Shown: in pieces, positions 1-8,950 of the stretch
How positions within the stretch are numbered: the stretch's first letter is position 1
How the letters are laid out: each line of letters begins with the position of its first letter
Assembly (NCBI GenBank): GCA_964605655.1
Contig: CAZSDK010000001.1
Coordinates: forward strand, 124,001 to 188,000
From: JAKLIX01 sp964605655
GTDB lineage: Bacteria; Bacteroidota; Bacteroidia; Bacteroidales; CAIXZF01
Direction of reading: 5' to 3'
DNA: 64,000 nucleotides
Made by a program: the position numbers and the translations under genes
The notes under the pieces: generated by a model
What the model was told of the DNA's origin: nothing
Seen by the model: only the letters and a program-made list of their open reading frames with translations
Database searches by the model: none

Positions 1-1
1 C

Positions 2-235
2 AATGTGATCGATAACCTCATCAGAGAGATCACCCAGGAATATGATATCACCACCATCATCAACACCCACGACATGAATTCGGTACTGGAAATCGGTGAC
101 CAAATTGCGTTTTTATACAAGGGAAAGCTCTGGTGGGAAGGTGACAGGGACGACATTCTGCATACCGACAATGCCGAACTCAATGCTTTCGTTTATTCGA
201 CAGAGCTCACCAGGAGACTGAAAGCCCCCTTATGA
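2..235 (+). CDS. ABC transporter ATP-binding protein, MlaF-like (3' end only)
   Basis: This is the last 77 codons of an ABC ATPase whose beginning lies before the window. The visible part carries the H-loop region (INTHDMNSV) followed by the 'GDQIAFLYKGKLWWEG' stretch, typical of the ATPase of lipid-asymmetry (Mla/Mce-type) transporters that move phospholipids between the two membranes of Gram-negative cells. Walker A, signature and Walker B are off the window, so the substrate class rests on C-terminal resemblance only. Its stop overlaps the start of the CvpA-family gene by 4 nt (ATGA), which implies co-transcription. Confidence 0.75.
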   Translation, partial: NVIDNLIREITQEYDITTIINTHDMNSVLEIGDQIAFLYKGKLWWEGDRDDILHTDNAELNAFVYSTELTRRLKAPL

Positions 236-846
236 ACCTGATCGACCTTATTTTGGGTGTTCCGCTTGCTTATGCCCTTTACAGGGGTTTTACCAAGGGA
301 CTGATCCTGGAACTGGCTACCCTCGCTGGATTGGTGATAGGTCTTTATGCCGGAATCCATTTCTCCGGACTGGCGGCGACTTTCCTGAAAGATACCTTCC
401 ATCTGGATGGCAAATACCTGCCACTGATATCTTTTGCAGGAGTCTTTTTACTGGTCCTGGCAGGCACCTATGCCTTGGGCAAGCTCATGGAAAAATCGGC
501 CAAACTCATGAAATTGAACTTCTTTAACAAAGTGGCCGGGGCCCTGTTTTCCCTCTCAAAAATGGCGTTGATCCTGAGTTTTTTGATATTCTTTGTCAAC
601 GCTTTTGCTCCGGGGGGGCATCTCTTTAATAAGGAACAGATCGGAAAATCATTCCTTTATAAACCCGTCACTGCTCTTGCCCCATTGCTTCTTCCCCGGG
701 TTCAGAGAGTTAAAGAAATCACCATTAATAACAAACTGGCCGGGAATGAATTGAATCATCGCAATTATTCCTCTATGGCCGCAATACCGGGAAGCACTTT
801 GCCTTCCAGGTATTCCAGCATGGCCCCTCCACCCGTGGAGACATAA
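232..846 (+). CDS. CvpA family inner-membrane protein
   Basis: The 204-residue protein starts with the CvpA-type segment (LIDLILGVPLAYALYRGF, then a Gly-rich helix) and has about four hydrophobic helices between residues 5 and 125. CvpA proteins are inner-membrane proteins linked to colicin V export, envelope homeostasis and purF-region operons; the molecular role is unclear. The start overlaps the upstream ABC ATPase by 4 nt. The last 27 or so codons lie antisense to the 3' end of pgk, an 82-nt convergent overlap. That tail (after about residue 177) is low-complexity and Ser/Pro rich and does not look like family sequence, so it may be a read-through extension produced when an original stop was lost. 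Confidence 0.8.
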   Translation: MNLIDLILGVPLAYALYRGFTKGLILELATLAGLVIGLYAGIHFSGLAATFLKDTFHLDGKYLPLISFAGVFLLVLAGTYALGKLMEKSAKLMKLNFFNKVAGALFSLSKMALILSFLIFFVNAFAPGGHLFNKEQIGKSFLYKPVTALAPLLLPRVQRVKEITINNKLAGNELNHRNYSSMAAIPGSTLPSRYSSMAPPPVET

Positions 847-1955
847 CTGACCTTGTCTTCCAGACCATACTTATTGACTGCTGCAACAGAATCGCCTCCG
901 CCTACCAGAGAGAAACTACCCTCTTTCGTTGCTTCTGCCACTTTCATGGCCACGTATTTGGTTCCATCCTCAAAGTTGCTCATTTCGAAAACACCCATGG
1001 GACCGTTCCACAGAATCGTCTTTGAGTTGCTGATCACTTCACCGAATTGCTTCATGGTATCAGGTCCGATGTCCAGTCCAAGCCAACCATCAGGAATCGC
1101 ATCCGCAGGGGCCACCTTTGTATTTGCCTGATTATCAAATGCATCAGCGATTTTTGCATCAGAAGGGATATGGATCTTCACTCCTTTTTCTTTCGCTTCT
1201 TTGAGCGTTAGAAGAGCGATTTCCAGAAAATCATCTTCAATCAAAGACCCCCCTATTGTTCCTCCCTCTGCCTTTATGAAGGTGAACATCATCCCTCCAC
1301 CGATGATCAGGTGGTCCACTTTATCCATAAGGTTACGGATGATCTGTATCTTTCCGCTGACTTTAGCCCCTCCCAGGATAGCCGTAAATGGCCTGGGAGT
1401 CTTGACCATCACCTTTTTGATATTGGCGATCTCATTCCCCATGACATAACCAAACATTTTCGCATTAGGAAAGAAGCGTGCAATGATAGCCGTCGAGGCG
1501 TGAGCGCGGTGGGCCGTGCCGAATGCATCATTCACATAAACGTCGCCCAGTTTTGACAACTTTTCCGCAAAAACTTCGTCTCCTTTCTCTTCTTCTTTAT
1601 AGAACCTCAGGTTTTCGAGCAATAAAATTTCTCCCGGTTTCAGCGCTGCTGCCTGTTCAAAGGCCGACGGACCGATACAATCCCCGGCAAACCTGACATC
1701 GGTATGAAACATCTGTTTCAGATAAGGTAACAGGTGTTTGAGGGAAAATTTCTCCTCGGGTCCGGCTTTGGGCCTTCCCAGGTGCGACATGAGGATCACC
1801 GCTCCTCCATCGTTCAATATCTTCCTGATGGTTGGCAGGGTCGCATCAATGCGGGTGGTATCGGTAATCTCAAACTGGTTATTGAGAGGAACATTGTAGT
1901 CGACCCGGATGAGGGCTTTCTTGTTGAGAAAATGAAGATCATCAATGGTTTTCAT
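765..1955 (-). CDS. pgk: Phosphoglycerate kinase
   Basis: This 396-residue protein transfers phosphate from 1,3-bisphosphoglycerate to ADP in the cytoplasmic pay-off phase of glycolysis and runs in reverse in gluconeogenesis. It shows the family landmarks: an RVDYNVPLN substrate-binding N-terminus, LMSHLGRPKG-type loop, LLENLRFYKEEE, the GGAKVSGKI hinge region and the C-terminal GGGDSVAA nucleotide loop ending in GKVLPGIAAI. Length matches bacterial PGK. The start at 1955 (MKTIDDLHF) is preferred to an in-frame ATG 51 nt upstream because the family begins here. It lies 37 nt downstream of the zinc metallopeptidase gene on the same strand, so the two may share a transcript. Its 3' end overlaps the convergent CvpA-family gene. 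Confidence 0.96.
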   Translation of the reverse strand: MKTIDDLHFLNKKALIRVDYNVPLNNQFEITDTTRIDATLPTIRKILNDGGAVILMSHLGRPKAGPEEKFSLKHLLPYLKQMFHTDVRFAGDCIGPSAFEQAAALKPGEILLLENLRFYKEEEKGDEVFAEKLSKLGDVYVNDAFGTAHRAHASTAIIARFFPNAKMFGYVMGNEIANIKKVMVKTPRPFTAILGGAKVSGKIQIIRNLMDKVDHLIIGGGMMFTFIKAEGGTIGGSLIEDDFLEIALLTLKEAKEKGVKIHIPSDAKIADAFDNQANTKVAPADAIPDGWLGLDIGPDTMKQFGEVISNSKTILWNGPMGVFEMSNFEDGTKYVAMKVAEATKEGSFSLVGGGDSVAAVNKYGLEDKVSYVSTGGGAMLEYLEGKVLPGIAAIEE

Positions 1956-1992
1956 CTTTGACTCAGTTAAAATGTTGTTGAAAAAGAGGGAA

Positions 1993-2670
1993 TTATCTTC
2001 TCCCACCCAGGTAAATCATGATGTAATACAACAAGGTTCCGAGAGAACCTAGCGCTGCAACCACATAGGTATAGGCAGCCCATTTAAGGGCATCCTGTGC
2101 CTTTGGATGGGTCTCAGGAGAGGTGATCCGGTTGTCTTCCAGCCAGACCAGCGCCCTGCGGCTGGCATCTATTTCCACCGGGAGTGTAATAAAACTGAAT
2201 AACGTGGTGAGCGCAAACAGCACGATTCCGGCCAATAGAAGATAAGGGAACACGGTTACCAGGAGGATACCGGCGAGCAACACCCACTGGACAATCCTGG
2301 AACTGAAATTCACCACCGGCACCAGGGAAGACCGCATCTGAAGCCAGATATAGGCCCTGGCGTGCTGTACAGCGTGCCCGGTCTCATGAGCTGCAATGGC
2401 TGCAGCAGCCACACTGTTCGACTGGTACACCCCCTGGCTCAGGTTGATGGTTTTTTTCAACGGATTGTAATGATCCGTTAACTCACCCTCCACCGATACC
2501 ACCTGTACATCATGAATGTCATGATCACGAAGCATCTTCTCAGCCACTTCTTTTCCTGTAAGTCCTTGTGAAACAGGTAATTTAGAATATTCTTTAAACT
2601 TTGACTTCAGGGTATTGGAAATCCACCAGCTTACCAACATCAATACCCCGAAAAAAATCCAGATGATCAT
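1993..2670 (-). CDS. Membrane zinc metallopeptidase, YugP-like
   Basis: A 225-residue integral membrane protein of the YugP-type neutral zinc metallopeptidase family. It has an N-terminal membrane helix (MIIWIFFGVLMLVSWW), a zinc-binding HETGHAVQH motif (HExxH) near residue 110, two central hydrophobic helices after the motif and a C-terminal helix. The probable third zinc ligand is in the PVEIDASRRAL segment. Physiological substrates are not known. The start at 2670 is chosen over an ATG at 2709 because the -7 promoter box at 2698-2705 lies between them. The gene precedes pgk. Confidence 0.85.
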   Translation of the reverse strand: MIIWIFFGVLMLVSWWISNTLKSKFKEYSKLPVSQGLTGKEVAEKMLRDHDIHDVQVVSVEGELTDHYNPLKKTINLSQGVYQSNSVAAAAIAAHETGHAVQHARAYIWLQMRSSLVPVVNFSSRIVQWVLLAGILLVTVFPYLLLAGIVLFALTTLFSFITLPVEIDASRRALVWLEDNRITSPETHPKAQDALKWAAYTYVVAALGSLGTLLYYIMIYLGGRR

Positions 2671-2697
2671 TTTTTTGTTTTTATTGAAATAACGCCA

Positions 2698-2705
2698 CAA
2701 AGGTA
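2698..2705 (-). promoter_or_regulatory. -7 box (TACCTTTG) of zinc peptidase/pgk transcript
   Basis: On the minus strand this is a perfect match to the Bacteroidota primary-sigma -7 consensus TAnnTTTG. It lies 27 nt before the ATG at 2670, predicting a leader of about 20 nt. No clear -33 TTG is present at the usual spacing. Confidence 0.5.
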
Positions 2706-2743
2706 CCAAAAGTTCAGGCAGGATAGAATTTCAAGTAAATCAC

Positions 2744-2751
2744 TATTTTTG
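2744..2751 (+). promoter_or_regulatory. -7 box (TATTTTTG) upstream of ECF sigma gene
   Basis: A TAnnTTTG match, 70 nt before the ECF sigma factor start at 2822. The -33 element is weak or absent. It is divergent from the zinc peptidase promoter about 40 bp away. Confidence 0.4.
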
Positions 2752-2821
2752 AGCACTTTTTTATCTTACCTGGGCAACGTAGGTGGTAAGCTCTTGTCTA
2801 TGAATCTAGTTTTGAGGTCGC

Positions 2822-3379
2822 ATGTCGAAGGATGATCAGTTGATCCTTGGCTGTCTGGATGGTAAACGGCGGTCTCAAAACCAACTTTACCAGAGATACG
2901 CCTCCACCATGATGGGAGTATGTATGAGATATGCGAGGAACCGGGAAGAGGCTGAAGATATGATGCAGGAAGGGTTTATCAAAGTCTTCCAGCATATAAC
3001 CGACTTTAAGGGAACGGGTTCCTTTGAAGGATGGATCAGGCGTATCATGGTAAATACTGCCATAAACCAATACCATCAGACCATCAAACAACAATTGGTT
3101 CATTTTGATGATATTGGCAAACTGGAAGATACCATGGATAAAGAGGAGGACACGGCAGATGCAGACCTGGACACCAAAAAACTGAAACCTGAAGAAGTGA
3201 TCCGTCTGATCAACCAGATGCCTGATGGTTATCGCATGGTATTAAATATGTATGTGTTTGAAGGATATCAGCACAAAGCCATTGCAGAAGCGCTGGGGAT
3301 TTCGGAGAATACTTCCAAATCACAGCTCTCCAAAGGTCGCAGATATTTAAAGCAACTGGTATCCCAGCACATTAAATAG
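2822..3379 (+). CDS. ECF-family RNA polymerase sigma factor
   Basis: A 185-residue sigma-70 family protein with only regions 2 and 4. Region 2 spans residues 20-85 (LYQRYASTMMGVCMRYARN, then EEAEDMMQEGFIKVF, the core-binding helix, and FEGWIRRIMVNTAIN). Region 4 spans about 125-180 (INQMPDGYRMVLNMYVFEGY, then an HTH ending in SKGRRYLKQL). Such factors are usually held by a membrane anti-sigma factor and released by an envelope signal. The next gene, 17 nt downstream, encodes a protein with an anti-sigma-like N-terminus, which is its likely partner. The targets could include the two T9SS genes immediately downstream. Confidence 0.92.
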   Translation: MSKDDQLILGCLDGKRRSQNQLYQRYASTMMGVCMRYARNREEAEDMMQEGFIKVFQHITDFKGTGSFEGWIRRIMVNTAINQYHQTIKQQLVHFDDIGKLEDTMDKEEDTADADLDTKKLKPEEVIRLINQMPDGYRMVLNMYVFEGYQHKAIAEALGISENTSKSQLSKGRRYLKQLVSQHIK

Positions 3380-3396
3380 TTATATTTGTTAATGCA

Positions 3397-4875
3397 ATGA
3401 AAGGAGAAGATTTAAATAAGTTTGATGAGTTCCTGCGCAGCAGTGTCGGGAACTATAAGGTCAAGCCTTCTCCAGCCATCTGGAAAAATATTATTCATCA
3501 GATACCTGGAAAGAAGTTTGCACCTTTTTCCTTTGGCGGAGGGAATACCGGGCTGATCGGCATGATGGCCGGCGGAGCGGTGGTCACTACCCTGCTGGTT
3601 TATCATTATGCCATTCCCGACCGTCATCCCGTCACTCCCAAAAATGTTCCACCCATAACGGCCCAGGTCACAGAAGCACCGGCATCCCCAGTGTCCACTG
3701 ACAGCAATACCTTTGTCTATCCTCCAGAAATATCAAGTCTGCAAAAAAAGCAGGAGCAGGTCCTTGCCTCGGTAAATGGCTATCACCCCGATGCCAGAAA
3801 AATCAGGGAACCGGAACTGAACAACCTGCCTGAACAAACTCAGGAAGTCACTGAACCGATTTCAACTGCTGAGCCGAAAGTACAAGTGAACGAAAACCAG
3901 GTTCAGCAAAAGAATGAGTATATTCCTGAATCAGTGAGTGTTACAGAGGCATCGAGTACTGTCATCACAGAACCTTTCCCTGAAGCAGGGGTGAACATTC
4001 CTGTAAAGCCTGCCTCTGAGCAGGAGTGGTTCTTGTTGTCACCCAGAAGCGGGGAACTGGATATTCCATTTGTTACCAGAGATCAGCAAACACAGGTTCT
4101 TGCCGGCATGCCAGGCGAAAAGTCTGCCTCACTCAGGATCCACAGAGCTTCCAATGATTATTTCACCACAGGGCCCGAGTATTCCCTGTCAGCTTATTAC
4201 TTCCCTGAATGGCTTCGTAAACCCCAGGGGTCCCCTTACGGAAACACTCGCCAAAGCGGTGGCCTCACTATCCAGATGAAGAACAGGATGTTCAGCCTGG
4301 AGACCGGCCTGGGCATCATGAAGGAAACCGGGCTGCAGCAGTTTGATGGACTCTACAACAGGATCCTTGGTACCTATTATAATCTGCAGTATATTGAGTT
4401 CGACTCCGTCAACGGACAGGTGGTGCCCACGTACCACTACTCCCTCGACACGGTGTTCGACCCTAAAGTCCGTGCCCTCAACCAGGTAAGGAAGGCTGAA
4501 TACCTCTATTTACAGCTGCCTTTGATCGGAGGCCTCGAAAAAAACCTAGGCAGGCATGATGTTGGCTTCAAAGCCGGTCCCATTTTCTCAGTGATGATGC
4601 AGAAGAAAAACGACCTGCTGTTGCTGGATGCCGAACAACACGTCTTACAACTCGACGGAGACCACCCCGACCGGCTTACCACTACCTGGCAATGGTATCT
4701 CGGACTATCATACAACTACCATCTCACCGACCGGATCTCCCTTTTCCTGGAACCTTCTGCACGCGGTTATCTGAACTCTCCCTATGAAAACAGGAGAAAA
4801 TCCAAAGACATGCCCCTGTACATGGGCGTACGGTCTGGTATCAGATTCCAAATCCTGAAAGACGGGACACCATGA
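3397..4875 (+). CDS. Anti-sigma-like N-terminus fused to an outer-membrane-barrel-like domain
   Basis: The 492-residue protein begins with a cytoplasmic segment (DLNKFDEFLRSSVGNYKVKPSPAIWKNI) that is common in Bacteroidota genes directly following ECF sigma factors. A single hydrophobic helix follows at about residues 48-68. Residues 75-200 are a Pro/Glu/Thr-rich linker, and residues 250-492 are a run of alternating amphipathic beta strands ending in an aromatic-rich segment (GVRSGIRFQI), as in outer-membrane barrel proteins. This suggests a protein spanning the periplasm, with the sigma factor held inside and the barrel-like domain sensing the envelope. That is inference. It overlaps the next gene by 4 nt. 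No enzyme motif was seen. Confidence 0.65.
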   Translation: MKGEDLNKFDEFLRSSVGNYKVKPSPAIWKNIIHQIPGKKFAPFSFGGGNTGLIGMMAGGAVVTTLLVYHYAIPDRHPVTPKNVPPITAQVTEAPASPVSTDSNTFVYPPEISSLQKKQEQVLASVNGYHPDARKIREPELNNLPEQTQEVTEPISTAEPKVQVNENQVQQKNEYIPESVSVTEASSTVITEPFPEAGVNIPVKPASEQEWFLLSPRSGELDIPFVTRDQQTQVLAGMPGEKSASLRIHRASNDYFTTGPEYSLSAYYFPEWLRKPQGSPYGNTRQSGGLTIQMKNRMFSLETGLGIMKETGLQQFDGLYNRILGTYYNLQYIEFDSVNGQVVPTYHYSLDTVFDPKVRALNQVRKAEYLYLQLPLIGGLEKNLGRHDVGFKAGPIFSVMMQKKNDLLLLDAEQHVLQLDGDHPDRLTTTWQWYLGLSYNYHLTDRISLFLEPSARGYLNSPYENRRKSKDMPLYMGVRSGIRFQILKDGTP

Positions 4876-6377
4876 GACCGTTGAAATTTCTTTTGTTGGG
4901 GTTCATCATCCTGACGGTTATAACGGCCACTGCTCAAAACGGATCTGTACTCCATGAATTTTATGTTCATGGCTGGGTCAAGGACAGCACCATGATGAAT
5001 GCCGTTCCCAACCATTGGGTGTACCTTAAAAGCAACCCTCCAGGGACCGCATCTATTTTCGATTCCTGCCTGACCAACTCTTTCGGACACTTCCTGTTCG
5101 ACTCTCTCCATTATTACTATAACCACCAGCTCGACCTGGATGTATTCACTTTCGATTGCCATCATGCAAAAATAAAGTACCACTATTGGATCTATCAACC
5201 TTCCATCACGACTTTCTTTTCGATCTGTGCCGATGAACAGACCTTCTGTCATGCCGACTTTGACTGGCAACTCGTGGGATTGCCTGAAAATACGGTTCAC
5301 TTTACCGACCTATCCAGCCAGAATGCTTCTCTCTGGATATGGGATTTTGGTGACGGAAACACCTCGGATCAACAGAATCCGAATCATACTTACTCTCAGA
5401 CCGGAATTTACCAGGTTCATCTTCAAATCGTTGACACCACTCATATCCCCTATTGTTTTGATACGCGAACGCAAGAAGTCATTGTAACCCAGGTAGGGCA
5501 GCATCACCTGAGTGGTCAGATCTTCGATGGTAATTTTCCTGAAACCGGCGGGTCTGTATATTTATATGGTGAAGTCAATGAAGGATATCTTCTTTTAGAC
5601 TCCAGTACACTGAATACCAGTGGTGTGTACTATTTCTATAGTATCCCTGAAGGGAGATACATGGTCAAGTATGTTCCGGAACCAGGGACCCCTTCACTTT
5701 TTCTTCCAAGTTACCCTGATCAGTGCCTGCAATGGCAGCAATGCACTCCGGTAGATCTACAGCAGGATATCTTTGATTGTGATTTTCATCTCACGCATAC
5801 CCTTCCACCCGACCAGGGACCGGGGTTCATTTCCGGCATCATGCAGAAATTCTGGAACGGAAATCCCCTTCTCGCCAAAAGAGAGGAAATCCTTCTTTGT
5901 GATGAGACCTTCCAATTCAGGTATTTTTGCTTTACCGACCAACTAGGCGTGTTCCAGTTCACTGACCTGTCTTTCGGCAGCTATTGGCTGATACCGGAAA
6001 TCCCGGGCATGAACTCCAATCCCGTACTCATCGTTATTGACAGCACTCATTTAACCGTGAGTAACCTGCAACTGTTTGCCCAGAATGCACCCCTGGCTGT
6101 GAATGAACCAAAAGAGGGAGACATTCAGTCTCTCATCTTTCCCAACCCCACCTCCGGTCAACTTACCTTATTGGTGCCAGGCCTCTCCTTTACCCGGGCA
6201 GAGATCCATATCTATGATCTTCCTGGTAAGGAAGTATCCTCAGCGAAAATCAACAATTCCGCCGGGAATCACGTGCTTTCCCTCGATCTCTCCCTTCTCC
6301 CGGATGGCAGCTATTTTTTGCTCCTGCAAACCAATGACCGGCAATGGGTCAGGAAGAAGTTCCTTGTGATTCATTGA
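4872..6377 (+). CDS. PKD-domain surface protein with T9SS type A sorting domain
   Basis: The 501-residue protein has a cleavable signal peptide (about residues 1-21, ending TATAQ). A transthyretin/SpaA-like beta segment follows, then one PKD domain at about residues 125-205 (WIWDFGDGNTS...NPNHTYSQTGIYQV is the family core). Two more carboxypeptidase-regulatory-like segments follow, and then a C-terminal sorting domain from about residue 415 (FPNPTSGQLTL to the lysine-rich end). The tail directs the protein to the type IX secretion system, which exports it and usually attaches it to the cell surface. The start overlaps the anti-sigma-like gene by 4 nt, so it is in the same operon as the ECF sigma factor. 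It is a shorter relative of the next gene. Confidence 0.85.
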   Translation: MRPLKFLLLGFIILTVITATAQNGSVLHEFYVHGWVKDSTMMNAVPNHWVYLKSNPPGTASIFDSCLTNSFGHFLFDSLHYYYNHQLDLDVFTFDCHHAKIKYHYWIYQPSITTFFSICADEQTFCHADFDWQLVGLPENTVHFTDLSSQNASLWIWDFGDGNTSDQQNPNHTYSQTGIYQVHLQIVDTTHIPYCFDTRTQEVIVTQVGQHHLSGQIFDGNFPETGGSVYLYGEVNEGYLLLDSSTLNTSGVYYFYSIPEGRYMVKYVPEPGTPSLFLPSYPDQCLQWQQCTPVDLQQDIFDCDFHLTHTLPPDQGPGFISGIMQKFWNGNPLLAKREEILLCDETFQFRYFCFTDQLGVFQFTDLSFGSYWLIPEIPGMNSNPVLIVIDSTHLTVSNLQLFAQNAPLAVNEPKEGDIQSLIFPNPTSGQLTLLVPGLSFTRAEIHIYDLPGKEVSSAKINNSAGNHVLSLDLSLLPDGSYFLLLQTNDRQWVRKKFLVIH

Positions 6378-6539
6378 CATAGCTATTCATCTGGTTATCA
6401 TGTATTTTGGATTATGAAAGGTGGTGAGGCAACTCATTATTAATTATTGCGTCTTTATTTCAGAAGCTTGACCAAGTCTTTCATTTATTCCCTGGGAACC
6501 TTTTGATTCAGTATATTATAACCCAAAACAAATACCCTT

Positions 6540-8804
6540 ATGAAACGATTCATCTCACTCGCACTCTCCTCGTTGTTGTTTCTTAGTGTCGCGGCACAAA
6601 CGGTTACGATTCAGATAACCGGTCTGGTGACCGACATTACCAACAACACCCCTGTTGCCAATCAGCCGGTCAACATTATGTCCGACAGCATGATGGGGGG
6701 TACCTTCTTTTACTATAACCAGGTTTTCACCGACAACCAGGGTATGTATAACGATTATGTCACGGTACCCAGCAACCTTCAGATACCCTTCTATATCTCT
6801 ACAGTTGACTGTAATGGCAACTACTTGATGCAGACAGGAATGAGCACCAATCCTCCCATCATTGCCAATTTTAATATCTGCACAGGAACCTCGACACTCT
6901 GCGACGCTTACTTTTTCGCTGTCCCCGACAGCAGTAATCCTGCAGGAAATCTTACCATCAATTTTTGGGATTACTCCACCGGTAATCCTATTGCCTGGTA
7001 CTGGTCGTTCGGCGATAGTACCACCTCCACCCAGCAGAACCCGCAACATACTTACGCACAGCCAGGGACCTACACAGTGTGTCTGACCATCGCTACCGCC
7101 GGTGGTACAACTTGTTCCTACTGCTCTACTGTTGTGGTGGGTTATAACAACCCCTGCCAGGCGAATTTCGTTTACGTACCCGATTCCAACAATACCAATG
7201 GGTTCTATTTTTTCGATCTTTCCTCGGGTAGTCCGACCAACTGGTCCTGGAGTTTTGGTGATGGTACCGGCTCCAACCTGCAGAATCCGCAACATGTTTA
7301 CAACGGACAGGGAACGTACCAGGTTTGTCTCTCCATTTATGGCAACAATTGCCAGGACAGCTATTGTGACGTCATTACCATTGGTTCAGGAAACAACTGC
7401 CAGGCCATGTTCTATGTTTATCCTGACTCAAACATGAGCAACAATACCTACCAGTTTGTCGACATGTCAGTCAGCACCCCCAACCCGCCCACTTCCTGGT
7501 CATGGTATTTTGGCGACGGCACCACTTCTACCCTTCAGAACCCAGTACATACTTACGCTCAGCCCGGATATTACGGAGTATGCCTGACCATCGGGAATAA
7601 CAGTGGTTGCCAAAGCACGAACTGCGACACCCTCCTCGTAGGTCCTCCGGCTCCCTGCGCTAACTACTTCTATTTCACCCTCACCGGCCTTACTTCCAGC
7701 TTCTATGGTTATGGATATAATGGCACACCGCCTTATACCTTCATGTGGGATTTCGGTGACGGAACTACTTCCGCCCTTCAAAACCCTGTTCATACCTACG
7801 CTGTTTCCGGTACTTATACTGTCACCCTGACTACCGCTGATTCACAGGGATGTACCGTTACTTCCACTCAAAATGTTACAGTGACCAATGGAAACTCCGG
7901 GACCATCTGGGGACAGGTATACGGCGGCGGGGCACTTCTTGATTTTGGATGGGTGTACCTCTATATGGCCAACAACGTCCTGACTACCATGACTCTGATC
8001 GATTCAACCTACATCGATTCCCTGGGAATGTACTGGTTCTATATGATGAATCCTTTGCCCGGTGTCTATTATGTGAAAGCTGCTCCTGCTCCCAACTCTG
8101 CCTTCTTCAACACTTTCGTTCCGACCTACTATACCAGCACCCCGTTCTGGAACAATGCCACTCCCATTTACATACAGCAGCCCAACAATCCAAACAATAT
8201 CAACCTGGTTGGCCTGAATCAGCCGCCCATGGGTCCTGGTAATATCGGCGGACAAGTAACCAACGGCAACAAACTCTTCCAAACCGGTGATCCTGCTCCC
8301 GGTGTAGAAGTGCTGCTCCTGAACACCAGTGATGTTGCCTTGTCGGTTGACTATACTGACAACCAGGGTTATTTCTCCTTCAGCAACCTGGCACTGGGAA
8401 CTTACAAGGTATGGACCGAAGTTACCGGCCTTCCCACCACGCCGGCGATTGTCACCCTCACCACCAACAATCCCAACTCGTCACTCCCCATCATCATCAC
8501 ACCCAGCGGTATCATCCTGGATGTACCTGAAGAACTGGTTACCGAGGTCAGCCTTGAGAGAATATATCCCAATCCTGCTTTCCACACCACCAATCTCGAA
8601 CTTAACCTGACCCATTCCTCTACTCTGGAGATCAGTATTTACAACCTGCTGGGTGAAAAGATGCAGACCCTGGTGAAGGAAACCAATGCCGGTTCTCACA
8701 AACTGAGCATCGATGTTTCAGATCTGGCTCCGGGTACCTATACCCTTCAGATCTCCACCAACACCGGGTTCAGAAAAGTAGAAAAACTCACGGTTATACG
8801 TTAA
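6540..8804 (+). CDS. Multi-PKD surface protein with T9SS type A sorting domain
   Basis: A 754-residue exported protein. After a signal peptide (residues 1-20) and a beta-sandwich of the carboxypeptidase-regulatory type come four PKD repeats at roughly 120-200, 210-285, 290-370 and 375-450. Each carries the W-S-W-x-FGDG(T/S)T core and an HTY(A)xPGTY strand. Two SpaA/CNA-B-like stalk domains follow (about 455-570 and 575-665), then a T9SS sorting domain from about residue 680 (YPNPAFHTTN) to the end. PKD arrays usually act as spacers or adhesive modules; no catalytic domain is visible. The gene is monocistronic: 162 nt separate it from the previous gene and an intrinsic terminator follows at 8833. 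Confidence 0.88.
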   Translation: MKRFISLALSSLLFLSVAAQTVTIQITGLVTDITNNTPVANQPVNIMSDSMMGGTFFYYNQVFTDNQGMYNDYVTVPSNLQIPFYISTVDCNGNYLMQTGMSTNPPIIANFNICTGTSTLCDAYFFAVPDSSNPAGNLTINFWDYSTGNPIAWYWSFGDSTTSTQQNPQHTYAQPGTYTVCLTIATAGGTTCSYCSTVVVGYNNPCQANFVYVPDSNNTNGFYFFDLSSGSPTNWSWSFGDGTGSNLQNPQHVYNGQGTYQVCLSIYGNNCQDSYCDVITIGSGNNCQAMFYVYPDSNMSNNTYQFVDMSVSTPNPPTSWSWYFGDGTTSTLQNPVHTYAQPGYYGVCLTIGNNSGCQSTNCDTLLVGPPAPCANYFYFTLTGLTSSFYGYGYNGTPPYTFMWDFGDGTTSALQNPVHTYAVSGTYTVTLTTADSQGCTVTSTQNVTVTNGNSGTIWGQVYGGGALLDFGWVYLYMANNVLTTMTLIDSTYIDSLGMYWFYMMNPLPGVYYVKAAPAPNSAFFNTFVPTYYTSTPFWNNATPIYIQQPNNPNNINLVGLNQPPMGPGNIGGQVTNGNKLFQTGDPAPGVEVLLLNTSDVALSVDYTDNQGYFSFSNLALGTYKVWTEVTGLPTTPAIVTLTTNNPNSSLPIIITPSGIILDVPEELVTEVSLERIYPNPAFHTTNLELNLTHSSTLEISIYNLLGEKMQTLVKETNAGSHKLSIDVSDLAPGTYTLQISTNTGFRKVEKLTVIR

Positions 8805-8832
8805 CCCCCTCCACCTTTTCCATATACCCCGA

Positions 8833-8863
8833 GGGCGTCTCCTAACCGAGGCGCCCTTTTTTT
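8833..8863 (+). terminator. Intrinsic terminator after the multi-PKD gene
   Basis: An 8-bp stem (GGGCGTCT with AGGCGCCC, one G-T pair) around an 8-nt loop, followed directly by seven T residues. It lies 29 nt after the stop codon. Confidence 0.85.
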
Positions 8864-8924
8864 ATCACATTCTCATCCGACGAAACTAAAAATTTAGATT
8901 TTAACATATTATTAAAATAATCCT

Positions 8925-8932
8925 TATTTTTG
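8925..8932 (+). promoter_or_regulatory. -7 box (TATTTTTG) of the heme-uptake operon
   Basis: TAnnTTTG match with a near-consensus -33 (TTTA) 21 nt upstream at 8900-8903. It overlaps the TTG that would start the longest open frame, so translation must begin later, at the GTG at 8951. Confidence 0.5.
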
Positions 8933-8950
8933 CCATCCGATATTGGTAAA

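Noticed and set aside
6555..7295. 246-codon minus-strand frame inside the multi-PKD gene
   Set aside because: It mirrors the repeated PKD coding sequence and has no recognisable domain or start context.
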